A stretch of DNA of 40,192 nt from contig NZ_LZKU01000211.1 in NCBI RefSeq assembly GCF_001672975.1, forward strand, positions 1 to 40,192. The letters run 5' to 3'. The notes beneath the pieces are model-generated. The model was not told the origin of the DNA. It saw nothing but the letters and a program-made list of their open reading frames with translations, and made no database searches. The position numbers and the translations under genes were made by a program. Positions 26,992 through 34,755 of this stretch are shown in pieces. The stretch is from Mycobacterium sp. 1465703.0. Its GTDB lineage: Bacteria; Actinomycetota; Actinomycetes; Mycobacteriales; Mycobacteriaceae. Positions within the stretch are counted from its first letter, which is position 1. Every line of letters begins with the position of its first letter.

Positions 26992-29169
26992 TCACCACCA
27001 GCCGGTCGCCTCGCCGATCTGGCGGCCCAGCTCGGGTGCCATGGTCCGCGCGTAGGTGGGGGACAGGTGGTGAGCACCGTGATAGATCAGGATGTTTCCC
27101 TCGACCGGGCGGCAGACGTCGGTGCGGCAGATCGCGTCCGACATGTCGAGCACCTTGAGCTGCGGGAACTGCCCGACGAAGTCGAGTGTCTGGTTGCGGT
27201 CGGAGAGTACGTCGGAACGCTTGATCGCGCACGACTGGGCGGTGCCGTTGCGTTTGGCAAGGCAATCAGCCGGGTCGAACGGCTGGCCATTTTTCACCAG
27301 CCACGGCGTGTCGCGCATCCCGAGGATGGGAATGTTGTTGTCGGACAACGTTTGCCAGATCCCGATATAGGTGGCGGGCATCACATCGCCGGTTTTGATG
27401 TTCCACGGCCGGGTCGTGGTGGTGAACACATAATCGGGCCGATCGGTGACCAGTTTGGTCATCGTTCGCTGCACCCATTCCCGGCACTGCGGGTAGGGGG
27501 CGTTGTTCCCCATGATCAGCGGGACCTGCTCGGTCGACAGCGGGCAGCCCATCTTGAGGTAGGTCACCACCTTGAAGTGGTGCAGCCTGCCCAGGATCTC
27601 CAGCGCGGGCAGCCAGTGCTCGGCATGTGACCCGCCCGCCAGCGCGATGGTCCGGTCGGCGGCCACGTCGCCGTAGATGCAGTTGACCACCGTCGGGTTG
27701 ACGAAGTCGCTGATGCAGCCGTCCTTGGTGGTGGCGGGCAGATCCTGCTTGACCTCTAAGACGGAGGGCCGCATGGGCAATGCGGGCACCCGCACGTGTT
27801 GGGTGAGGGCACGTGCGCCGGGATAGTCCTGGGGGTTGAGGACGCTGAGCTCCTTGCCGGCCGACCGCAAGACGGTGACGTGCTGACGCCAGGTGAACGA
27901 GGTCGCGGTCAGGGTCACGCCCAGCAGCACGATGGCCGATCCCAGCGCCAGCGTCGGACGGGGCAGACGCTGCAGCCACGGAGTGCTCAGTGCCGGCACC
28001 GGGACCGCCGGCTTGGAGGATGCGCGGTAGCGCAACGGATCCTCGACGAGCCGGTTGGTCAAATAGGCCAGCACACCCGACACCAGCAGCAACCCGACGC
28101 CTTCGACGAAGTTGGCGTGCTTGTGGCCGCTGTAGGACAGCCAGAAGATGAGTAACGGCCAGTGCCAGAGGTACAGCGAATACGCCATCGCGCCCAGCTC
28201 CACCAGCGGGCGCGTCGCCAGCAGCCGATTGGGCAGCGGCAAGCGGCCCCCGGTGCCACGGCCACCGGACACGTTGGCCCCGACGAGGATCATCAGCATG
28301 GCGGCGCCGACCGGGACCAGGGCCCACGGGCCGGGGAACTCCCGCACGCCGTCGATCAGCGCCCCGCAGGACAGCACCGCGGCCAGCGCGACCGTGGCCA
28401 ACACAGTCCGTAACCACATCGGCCAGCGGATGTGGGTCACCGCGGCGCCAACCAGGGCGCCCAGCAACAACTCCCAACCCCGCGCGAAGGTGTGGTAGTA
28501 GGCAGCCGCCTGATCCTGCTGATGCGCGATGATCGCGTAGACGAACGAAGCCACCGTCAACGCGGTCAGCACCACCAGGAACAGGGTCCGCAGCCGGGTG
28601 CCCAGCCGGCGCCGGAACAGGTAGGTCAGGCCGGCGATCAGCAACAGGAAGCTGACGTAGAACTGGCCCTGCACCGACATCGACCAGATGTGCTGCAGGG
28701 GACTGACGGCTTCGCCCGCCCGCAGGTAGTCAGAGACGGTGTTGGCCAGTTCCCAGTTCTGGTAGTAGCCGAGGCTGGCAAGACTTTGGTCGGCGAAAGT
28801 CTCCCAGCGGGTTTCGGGTTGAACCATGATGGTCAGCGCCGCGCAACCGGCCAGCACCACGACCAGGGCGGGCACCAGGCGACGGATGAGCCGGGTCACC
28901 TCCGCCACCGGAGACAGCGTCACAGCCGGGTTCAGTGCGGCGCGAATGACCTTGCCGCCGAAGAAGAATCCGGACAGTGCCAGGAACACGTCCACGCCGC
29001 CGGAGACCCGGCCGAACCAGATATGGAAGGCCGCGACGAGCGCAATCGCAACGCCGCGCAGGCCGTCGAGGTCGTAACGATAGAACCCCCGCGACCCCGG
29101 TTGATGGACTCCCGCAACCTCCGGATCGGTGGTGGCGTCCGGTGACGGAGGCGATGACGGGGTCTGCAT
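26992..29169 (-). CDS. Acyltransferase-3/SGNH membrane protein, Rv1565c orthologue
   Basis: A 725-residue OafA-like envelope O-acyltransferase with an N-terminal acyltransferase-3 membrane domain (YRYDLDGLRGVAIALVAAFHIWFG, then about ten transmembrane segments to residue 385) and a C-terminal extracytoplasmic SGNH domain (about 440-725). The acyltransferase-3 His is in AAFHIWF. In the SGNH domain the nucleophile Ser is in AGGSHAEHW and the His in HGAHHLSP, but the Asp usually three residues before that His is Gly here. Such proteins O-acylate cell-wall glycans or glycolipids; the acceptor is not known. I chose ATG 29169 (MQTPSSPPS), near the length of Mtb Rv1565c (729); a frame to 29259 adds 30 unlikely residues. 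Confidence 0.9.
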   Translation of the reverse strand: MQTPSSPPSPDATTDPEVAGVHQPGSRGFYRYDLDGLRGVAIALVAAFHIWFGRVSGGVDVFLALSGFFFGGKVIRAALNPAVTLSPVAEVTRLIRRLVPALVVVLAGCAALTIMVQPETRWETFADQSLASLGYYQNWELANTVSDYLRAGEAVSPLQHIWSMSVQGQFYVSFLLLIAGLTYLFRRRLGTRLRTLFLVVLTALTVASFVYAIIAHQQDQAAAYYHTFARGWELLLGALVGAAVTHIRWPMWLRTVLATVALAAVLSCGALIDGVREFPGPWALVPVGAAMLMILVGANVSGGRGTGGRLPLPNRLLATRPLVELGAMAYSLYLWHWPLLIFWLSYSGHKHANFVEGVGLLLVSGVLAYLTNRLVEDPLRYRASSKPAVPVPALSTPWLQRLPRPTLALGSAIVLLGVTLTATSFTWRQHVTVLRSAGKELSVLNPQDYPGARALTQHVRVPALPMRPSVLEVKQDLPATTKDGCISDFVNPTVVNCIYGDVAADRTIALAGGSHAEHWLPALEILGRLHHFKVVTYLKMGCPLSTEQVPLIMGNNAPYPQCREWVQRTMTKLVTDRPDYVFTTTTRPWNIKTGDVMPATYIGIWQTLSDNNIPILGMRDTPWLVKNGQPFDPADCLAKRNGTAQSCAIKRSDVLSDRNQTLDFVGQFPQLKVLDMSDAICRTDVCRPVEGNILIYHGAHHLSPTYARTMAPELGRQIGEATGWW

Positions 29170-29293
29170 GATCGACTGCCAATTTACCGAAAACCCGCCA
29201 CCCGCTCCCGACACCTCGCGGTCGGGAGGCTGCTCAGCGCGTCGCTGAAGCATCCACACCGCGCGGGTGGGGGAGCAAGTGGCGGGTGTCGGA

Positions 29294-29310
29294 CGGCCGT
29301 GGAACGGCCG
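29294..29310 (-). terminator. Candidate hairpin terminator after ripD
   Basis: CGGCCGT-TCC-ACGGCCG forms a perfect 7-bp GC stem with a 3-nt loop, 7 bases beyond the ripD stop. No U-tract follows, as in the I-shaped mycobacterial hairpins proposed to stop transcription. Weak evidence. Confidence 0.45.
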
Positions 29311-29316
29311 CGGAAA

Positions 29317-30126
29317 TTACCCTCCGAAGCCGGCACCGGCCGGCTGCAGCGGCGCCTGCTGGGTAGGCAGCTGCTGCACGGGCGCTTGCTGGAACGGTGC
29401 TTGCTGCAGCGGTGCTTGCTGCGCCGGAAGCTGCTGCGCCGGGGCCTGCTGGGCGGGCAGCTGCACGGGCGCTTGCTGGAACGGTGACTGCTGCAGCGGG
29501 GCCTGTTGCGCCGGAAGCTGTTGCGCCGGGGCCTGCTGGGTGGGCAGCTGTTGCGGAGTCTGCTGGTACGGCGCCTGCTGGGCGGGCAGCTGCTGCGGCG
29601 CTTGCTGCAACGGCGCCTGTGCCGGTGCGGAGGCGCCGAGGACCCGGACCATGTAGGGCGTCATGCCGTTGGCACGCACCGGTGACACCTGCACGACGTC
29701 ACCGACCTCGAGCATCTGGTTGTTGCCCAGGTACATCGCCACGCTTTGGGTGCCCTCGGGGCCGTAGAAGATCAGGTCACCCTTGCGGGCCTGCTGCGGC
29801 GAGATCTTCTGGCCGACCCGGTAGATCGCGCCCGATGAACGCGGCAGCTTGATGCCGGCGCCGGCGTACGCGTACTGCATCAGCCCCGAGGCGTCGAAAC
29901 CAACGGTGTTGATGCCGGTGCCGGTGCCGCGGGTGGGGCCGTTGATGCCGCCACCGGCCCAGGAGAACGGCACGCCGCGCTGCGACAGGCCGCGGGCGAT
30001 CACCACGTCGGTGGCCTGCTGATAGTCCATCGACCTGGCGCCCGGGTCGGCGGTCGCGACGGTGGGAGCCACCATCGGCGCCCCCAACAGGGCCAAACCG
30101 ATCGCGAAGGCGTAGATGCGTTTCAT
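29317..30126 (-). CDS. ripD: RipD-like non-catalytic NlpC/P60 peptidoglycan-binding protein
   Basis: A secreted 269-residue protein orthologous to Mtb RipD (Rv1566c). Signal peptide residues 1-26 (MKRIYAFAIGLALLGAP, cleavage near ATA-DP). The NlpC/P60 domain spans about 35-165. In the active site the catalytic Cys of DCSGL is Ala (D78-A79-S80-G81) and the catalytic His is Ser (S128 in TQSVAMYLG). Published work on Mtb RipD describes the same kind of loss and a peptidoglycan-binding, non-hydrolytic role. The C-terminal 100 residues are Pro/Gln repeats (QQAP, QQLPAQQAP) that include a tandem duplication. ATG 30126 gives the proper signal peptide. An MtrA-like repeat lies 234 bases upstream. Confidence 0.95.
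   Translation of the reverse strand: MKRIYAFAIGLALLGAPMVAPTVATADPGARSMDYQQATDVVIARGLSQRGVPFSWAGGGINGPTRGTGTGINTVGFDASGLMQYAYAGAGIKLPRSSGAIYRVGQKISPQQARKGDLIFYGPEGTQSVAMYLGNNQMLEVGDVVQVSPVRANGMTPYMVRVLGASAPAQAPLQQAPQQLPAQQAPYQQTPQQLPTQQAPAQQLPAQQAPLQQSPFQQAPVQLPAQQAPAQQLPAQQAPLQQAPFQQAPVQQLPTQQAPLQPAGAGFGG
29374..29547 (-). repeat. 87-bp tandem duplication inside the RipD C-terminus
   Basis: Residues 194-222 and 223-251 of RipD are near-identical 29-residue units (LPTQQAPAQQLPAQQAP and LPAQQAPAQQLPAQQAP, then LQQ-S/A-PFQQAPVQ). They correspond to two adjacent 87-bp DNA units. The wider Pro/Gln-repeat region covers 29338-29631. Copy number is likely to vary between strains through slippage or recombination. 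Confidence 0.8.
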
Positions 30127-30464
30127 GTTTCTGGCCTTTCCCTGGCCTGTCCAGGCGCTCAATGGGCCTCAACGCGGTGACCGCGCGCGTCCGCCCCCGG
30201 TCCATGAACGCGACGACCCCCGCACTGGGGCCGAGCGCCGTCCATGGCACTTGCGACGTGAATAAGCGATCAGGCCGCTGTATTCACATCAGTCACAGAA
30301 GCCACTTTGACAACACAAGGTGTTAGCCGCCAGATGCGCACGGGATTTTTTGTCGTACCGTGACCGGACGGTGACTGCGGCGCCCAATCGCGTATCCGCA
30401 GTTGTGATTTCGGTCTCAGTCCACCACGAAAGCGCACGACCTGCGGTGGGCGGCCGGGGCGGTA
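30127..30464. other. 338-bp intergenic region upstream of ripD
   Basis: No coding sequence is supported here. It holds the ripD promoter region on the minus strand and follows the stop of the Rv1567c-like gene, which has the same orientation. The only structure I see is the GTGAC direct repeat at 30360-30375 and a further GTCACA near 30291. No obvious RNA gene. Confidence 0.6.
30360..30375. promoter_or_regulatory. MtrA-like direct repeat
   Basis: GTGAC-CGGACG-GTGAC is an 11-bp-phased direct repeat, the GTnAC-N6-GTnAC form reported for actinobacterial MtrA (OmpR-type) sites. MtrA controls cell-wall hydrolase genes in mycobacteria, so a site upstream of ripD fits. Assignment by pattern only. 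Confidence 0.45.
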
Positions 30465-30941
30465 TCAGACCCAGTAGCGTTCGCTGAACATGGTCAGCAA
30501 CGATCCGGCCACCGAGCTGACCATAACCAGCGCCAGCGCCAGCACCGGCCAGAAGGACATGTACCAGCCCTTCAGCAGCGAAACCACCGGACCGATGACG
30601 GCGGCGGTGATGGCCGCGCCGATACCGCCCCACACCACCGGGTGGATGTACAGGTCCAGCCCGTAGGGGACCGGACCGCAGGATTCGTCGTCGCAGACGT
30701 TGGTCAGGAAGCCAAAGAGCCGCGTCGGCCACGTCGTGACGGTGGCCAGCAGAACCAGGAGCACCAGCAGCACGACGGTGCAGACGACGTCCCAGGGCAC
30801 CAGCCGCAAGCGAATCACCCGGGGCGCTTCGTCGTCGTACTCCACCAGCGGGTAGTGCGTGTCCCTTGACCAACCGGGCCCCGCGACGTGACCGGCCTCG
30901 GGATCTGGCCCTGCGGTGTCGGGCTGCTGCGGCATGGCCAT
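30465..30941 (-). CDS. Small membrane protein, Rv1567c-like
   Basis: A 158-residue protein with a hydrophilic, acidic N-terminus (about 45 residues) and three hydrophobic segments: DVVCTVVLLVLLVLLATVTT (about 51-70), a segment from PVVWGGIGAAITAAVIGPVV (about 101-120) and one near WPVLALALVMVSSVAGSLL (about 131-149). Between the first and second lies an extracellular loop with two cysteines (NVCDDESCGP) that could form a disulfide. Function unknown. It lies where Mtb has Rv1567c (annotated as shorter, about 94 residues), between ripD and bioA, and reads in the same direction as ripD. It diverges from bioA across about 62 bases. Confidence 0.8.
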   Translation of the reverse strand: MAMPQQPDTAGPDPEAGHVAGPGWSRDTHYPLVEYDDEAPRVIRLRLVPWDVVCTVVLLVLLVLLATVTTWPTRLFGFLTNVCDDESCGPVPYGLDLYIHPVVWGGIGAAITAAVIGPVVSLLKGWYMSFWPVLALALVMVSSVAGSLLTMFSERYWV

Positions 30942-31003
30942 GATGTCCCATGCTTCCCGACGTCCCGGTTTTGCGCGAATCGGCTGCTTTACCCTCGATC
31001 ACT

Positions 31004-32320
31004 ATGCCCGCGGCGAAGGCCGGGCTGACGCCCGAGCAGATCAGCGCGATCGACGCCGCGCATCTCTGGCATCCGTACAGCACCATCGGCGCCGAATCCG
31101 TCGCCCCCGTGGTGGCGGTCGGCGCCCGCGGCGCCTGGCTCACCCTGATCCGCAACGGCCGCCCGGTCGAAGCGCTGGACGCCATGAGCTCCTGGTGGAC
31201 CGCGATCCACGGTCACGGTCATCCGGTGCTGGATGCGGCCTTGTCCGCCCAGCTCGAGACCATGAACCACGTCATGTTCGGCGGCCTGACCCATGAGCCG
31301 GCGGCCCGGCTGGCCCAACTGCTGGTCGACATCACCCCGCCGGGGCTGGAAACGGTGTTCTTCAGCGACTCCGGGTCGGTGTCGGTGGAGGTGGCGGTCA
31401 AGATGGCGCTGCAGTACTGGCGCAGCCGCAACCGGCCCGGCAAGCATCGGCTGATGACCTGGCGCGGCGGCTACCACGGCGACACCTTCACACCGATGAG
31501 CGTCTGCGACCCTGACGGCGGCATGCACTCGCTGTGGACCGACATTCTGGCCCAGCAGGTGTTCGCCCCGCAGGTGCCCCGGCACTACGACCCGGCCTAC
31601 AGCGGGGCGTTCGAGGCGCAACTGGCCGAGCACGCCGCCGAACTGGCCGCCGTCGTCGTCGAGCCCGTCGTGCAGGGTGCCGGCGGCATGCGCTTCCACG
31701 ACCCGCAATATCTGCGCGACCTGCGGGACATCTGCCTGCGGCACGAGGTGCTGCTGATCTTCGACGAGATCGCCACCGGCTTCGGCCGCACCGGCGAGCT
31801 CTTCGCGGCCGACCACGCCGGGGTGAGCCCGGACATCATGTGTGTCGGTAAGGCGCTGACCGGCGGATACCTGACCTTGGCCGCCACCTTGTGCAGCACC
31901 GACATCGCCCACACCATCAGCGCCGGCCAGGCCGGAGCCCTGATGCACGGTCCCACGTTCATGGCCAATGCGCTGGCCTGTGCGGTGTCGGTGGCCAGCG
32001 TCGAGGTGCTGCTCGGTCAAGACTGGCGGTCGCGGGTCGCCGAGATCGGCGCCGGCCTGGCGGCCGGGCTCGAGCCGGCCCGCGCGTTGCCCGGGGTGAC
32101 CGACGTGCGGGTGTGCGGCGCCATCGGCGTCATCGAATGCGAGGGTCCGGTTGACTTGGCCGTCGCCACCCCGACGGCGCTGGACAGAGGCGTCTGGCTG
32201 CGCCCATTTCGCAACCTGGTCTATGCGATGCCGCCCTATATCTGCACGCCCGGCGAGATCTCCCAGATCGCCTCGGCAATGGTGCAGGTCGCACAGCGCA
32301 CCGGCTCTCGTAGGCTCTAG
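31004..32320 (+). CDS. bioA: Adenosylmethionine-8-amino-7-oxononanoate aminotransferase BioA
   Basis: PLP enzyme converting 7-keto-8-aminopelargonate to 7,8-diaminopelargonate with S-adenosylmethionine as amino donor, the antepenultimate biotin step. 438 residues, co-linear with Mtb BioA, including [10 protein letters not shown] at the start, the PLP-binding [12 protein letters not shown], and Schiff-base K283 in [12 protein letters not shown] chose ATG 31004 ([12 protein letters not shown]), which aligns exactly with the Mtb N-terminus, over the longer frame from 30950. TACCCT lies 8 nt before the ATG, suggesting a leaderless transcript. The bioF start lies 4 bases after the stop. Confidence 0.96.
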   Translation: MPAAKAGLTPEQISAIDAAHLWHPYSTIGAESVAPVVAVGARGAWLTLIRNGRPVEALDAMSSWWTAIHGHGHPVLDAALSAQLETMNHVMFGGLTHEPAARLAQLLVDITPPGLETVFFSDSGSVSVEVAVKMALQYWRSRNRPGKHRLMTWRGGYHGDTFTPMSVCDPDGGMHSLWTDILAQQVFAPQVPRHYDPAYSGAFEAQLAEHAAELAAVVVEPVVQGAGGMRFHDPQYLRDLRDICLRHEVLLIFDEIATGFGRTGELFAADHAGVSPDIMCVGKALTGGYLTLAATLCSTDIAHTISAGQAGALMHGPTFMANALACAVSVASVEVLLGQDWRSRVAEIGAGLAAGLEPARALPGVTDVRVCGAIGVIECEGPVDLAVATPTALDRGVWLRPFRNLVYAMPPYICTPGEISQIASAMVQVAQRTGSRRL

Positions 32321-32324
32321 GTCG

Positions 32325-33482
32325 ATGAAGGCACCGATCGAGGTTTCCCCGCTGGCCTGGCTGGAGGCGGTGGAACGCCAGCGCCGCGAGGCCGGGCTGC
32401 GCCGCTCGCTGCGGCCGCGTCCCGCCGTCGCCACAGAGCTGGACCTGGCATCCAATGACTACCTCGGGCTGTCGCAACATCCCGACGTGATCGACGGCGG
32501 GGTCGCCGCGCTGCGCATGTGGGGCGCCGGCGCGACCGGGTCGCGGCTTGTCACCGGCGACACCGAGCTACACCAGCAGTTCGAGTCCGAACTGGCCGAC
32601 TACGTCGGCGCGGCCTCGGCACTGCTCTTCTCGTCGGGATACGCGGCCAACCTGGGTGCCGTCGTCGGCTTGTCGGGGCGCGGTTCCCTGTTGGTCTCCG
32701 ATGCTTACTCGCACGCGTCGCTGGTGGACGCCTGCCGGCTGTCGCGGGCGCGGGTGGCGGTGACGCCGCATCGCGACGTCGGCGCCGTCGAGGCGGCGCT
32801 GCGGTCGCGCGACGAGGAGCGCGCGGTCGTCATCACCGAATCGGTGTTTTCCACCGACGGCGCACTGGCGCCGCTGCGAGAGCTGCACGAGGTGTGCCGC
32901 CGCCACCGCGCCCTGCTGATCGTCGACGAGGCGCACGGTCTGGGGGTGCGCGGCGGCGGACGTGGGCTGCTGCACGAGGCCGGGCTGGCCGGTGCGCCCG
33001 ACGTGGTCATGACCACCACGCTGTCCAAGGCGCTGGGCAGTCAGGGTGGTGCGGTTCTGGGCCCGGCGTCGGTACGCGCGCACCTGATCGACGCGGCGCG
33101 GACCTTCATCTTCGACACCGGCCTGGCCCCGGCGGCGGTCGGCGCCGCGCGGGCCGCGCTGACCGTGCTGCGGGCCGAGCCCTGGCGGTCCGACGCGGTG
33201 TTGCGGCACGCCGCCGTGCTGGCCGAAGCCTGCGACGCAGTCGGGCACTCAGCCCCGAAGCCGCAGTCGGCGGTGGTGTCGGTGATCCTGGGCGATCCCG
33301 ACGTGGCGGTGGCCGCCGCGACCGCCTGCCTGGACGCCGGCGTGCGAGTCGGTTGCTTCCGGCCCCCGACCGTGCCCGCCGGGACGTCGCGGCTGCGACT
33401 GACCGCCCGCGCGTCGCTGGACGACGCGGAGCTGGAGCTCGCGCGCCGGGTGCTGACCGATGTGCTCGCCAAGCTTGGTTGA
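32325..33482 (+). CDS. bioF1: 8-amino-7-oxononanoate synthase BioF1
   Basis: PLP-dependent alpha-oxoamine synthase condensing pimeloyl-thioester with L-alanine to 7-keto-8-aminopelargonate; 385 residues (Mtb BioF1 386). Visible landmarks: ELDLASNDYLGLSQHPDV at the N-terminus, SGYAANLGAV, DEAHGLGVRG (PLP-pyridine Asp and His), and Schiff-base K235 in TLSKALGSQGG. ATG 32325 follows bioA by 4 bases. Part of bioA-bioF-bioD, the central biotin operon; bioB does not follow within this window. Confidence 0.96.
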   Translation: MKAPIEVSPLAWLEAVERQRREAGLRRSLRPRPAVATELDLASNDYLGLSQHPDVIDGGVAALRMWGAGATGSRLVTGDTELHQQFESELADYVGAASALLFSSGYAANLGAVVGLSGRGSLLVSDAYSHASLVDACRLSRARVAVTPHRDVGAVEAALRSRDEERAVVITESVFSTDGALAPLRELHEVCRRHRALLIVDEAHGLGVRGGGRGLLHEAGLAGAPDVVMTTTLSKALGSQGGAVLGPASVRAHLIDAARTFIFDTGLAPAAVGAARAALTVLRAEPWRSDAVLRHAAVLAEACDAVGHSAPKPQSAVVSVILGDPDVAVAAATACLDAGVRVGCFRPPTVPAGTSRLRLTARASLDDAELELARRVLTDVLAKLG

Positions 33483-33491
33483 GGCACGCCG

Positions 33492-34172
33492 GTGACGGTT
33501 CTGGTCGTCACCGGCACCGACACCGGGGTCGGCAAGACGGTCGTCACCGCCGCGCTGGCCTGTCACGCCCGTCAGGCCGGCATCGACGTGGCCGTGTGTA
33601 AGCCGGTCCAGACCGGCACCGACGATGGCGACGACGACCTCGCTGAGGTGGCCCGGCTGTCCGGGGTGACCGAGCTGGCCGGGTTCGGGCGGTACCCGCA
33701 GCCGATGGCGCCGGTAGCCGCCGCCGAGGCGGCCGGAATGCCGTTGCCCAGCCGCGAGCAGCTACTGGCGCTGATCGCAAGGTTGGACCGGCCGGGGCGG
33801 CTGACGCTGGTCGAAGGAGCCGGCGGACTGCTGGTCGAACTCGGCGAAAACGGTGTCACCGCCCGCGATCTCGCCGCAGCGCTGAACGCCGCGGTGCTGG
33901 TGGTGGTCAGCCCGTCATTGGGCACCCTCAATCACACCGCACTGACTCTGGAATCGCTTGCCACACATAACCTTTCGTGTGCAGGGCTGGTCATCGGCAG
34001 CTGGCCCCGGGAAGCCGGGTTGGTGGAGACGACGAATCGATCAGCGCTGGCCCGGCTGGCCACGGTACGCGCCGCGCTGCCGGCAGGGGCGGCATCGCTG
34101 GACGCGGCCGAGTTTGCGGCGTTGTGCGCGAAGGCATTCGACCGCGACTGGGTCACCTCGCTGGTCGGCTGA
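33492..34172 (+). CDS. bioD: Dethiobiotin synthetase BioD
   Basis: ATP-dependent ligase that closes the ureido ring of dethiobiotin from diaminopelargonate and CO2; 226 residues, same as Mtb BioD. P-loop GTDTGVGKT at residues 8-16, CKPVQTG (substrate Lys), and [10 protein letters not shown] for the second nucleotide-binding segment. GTG start, 9 bases after bioF1. The stop shares a base with the next ATG (TGATG). Confidence 0.95.
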   Translation: MTVLVVTGTDTGVGKTVVTAALACHARQAGIDVAVCKPVQTGTDDGDDDLAEVARLSGVTELAGFGRYPQPMAPVAAAEAAGMPLPSREQLLALIARLDRPGRLTLVEGAGGLLVELGENGVTARDLAAALNAAVLVVVSPSLGTLNHTALTLESLATHNLSCAGLVIGSWPREAGLVETTNRSALARLATVRAALPAGAASLDAAEFAALCAKAFDRDWVTSLVG

Positions 34173-34681
34173 TGGTCCACTCAATCGAGTTGATCTTCGA
34201 CCGCGACACCGAGGCGGCGATCCGGCATATATGGGAAGCGTTGGCCGCGGCCGGAATTCCCAGTCAGGCACCGGCCAGCCGGCCACACGTGACGCTGGCG
34301 GTGGCCGAAGGCATCGCCGCCGACGTTGACGAGCTGCTGAGCCCGGTGACCGAGCAGCTGCCGTTGGGCTGCCGCATCGGTGCACCGCTGTTATTCGGCC
34401 GCGCCAGTGCGGTTTTCGCGCGGCTGGTGGTGCCGACCGGCGAGCTGCTGGCCCTGCATGCCCGGGTGCACCGGCTGTGCGGTCCGTACTTGACGCCCGG
34501 TCCGATGCCCAACAGCCTGCCCGATCAGTGGACCGCGCACGTCACGATGGCCCGGCGAGTCGGCGGCGGCCACCTCGGGCGGGCACTGCGCGTCGCGGGC
34601 CGGCCCGCCCAGATCGACGGCAGCTTTGTGGGTTTGCGTCGCTGGGATGGCAATAAAAAGGTGGAACACCTGATCGGTTAG
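34172..34681 (+). CDS. 2H phosphoesterase (2'-5' RNA ligase-like), Rv1571 orthologue
   Basis: A 169-residue protein, the same length as Mtb Rv1571. Two HxT motifs, RPHVTLAV and TAHVTMAR, form the catalytic pair of the 2H phosphoesterase/LigT superfamily, which act on 2',3'-cyclic phosphates or 2'-5' linkages. Physiological substrate unknown. It is translationally coupled to bioD by a 1-base overlap, an arrangement with no obvious link to biotin, so the coupling is probably positional. Its last codons (GATCGGTTAG) are part of a direct repeat with a second copy 54 bp on. Confidence 0.9.
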   Translation: MVHSIELIFDRDTEAAIRHIWEALAAAGIPSQAPASRPHVTLAVAEGIAADVDELLSPVTEQLPLGCRIGAPLLFGRASAVFARLVVPTGELLALHARVHRLCGPYLTPGPMPNSLPDQWTAHVTMARRVGGGHLGRALRVAGRPAQIDGSFVGLRRWDGNKKVEHLIG

Positions 34682-34747
34682 CGGCTCGTCGCCGGCACTG
34701 GCTAGTGGCGATCGCAAGCGCGGCGGATCGGTTAGCGGCTCGTCGCC
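34672..34747. repeat. 22-bp direct repeat, 54-bp period, at the end of the biotin operon
   Basis: GATCGGTTAGCGGCTCGTCG followed by CC occurs at 34672-34693 and again identically at 34726-34747. The first copy contains the stop codon of the 2H phosphoesterase gene. The unit with its spacer is 54 bp. The repeat fills most of the gap between two convergent genes. In Mtb the region just after Rv1571 carries a REP13E12 fragment and the phiRv1 prophage; neither is visible here. Confidence 0.85.
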
Positions 34748-34755
34748 ACCATCGA

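Noticed and set aside
29338..29631. Array of short repeats that could resemble a CRISPR or VNTR array
   Set aside because: The repeats are in frame and encode the Pro/Gln tail of RipD; there are no unique spacers or cas genes.
30942..31003. Search for a BioQ or BirA operator before bioA
   Set aside because: No convincing palindrome of the reported kinds was seen; only a TACCCT -10-like hexamer.
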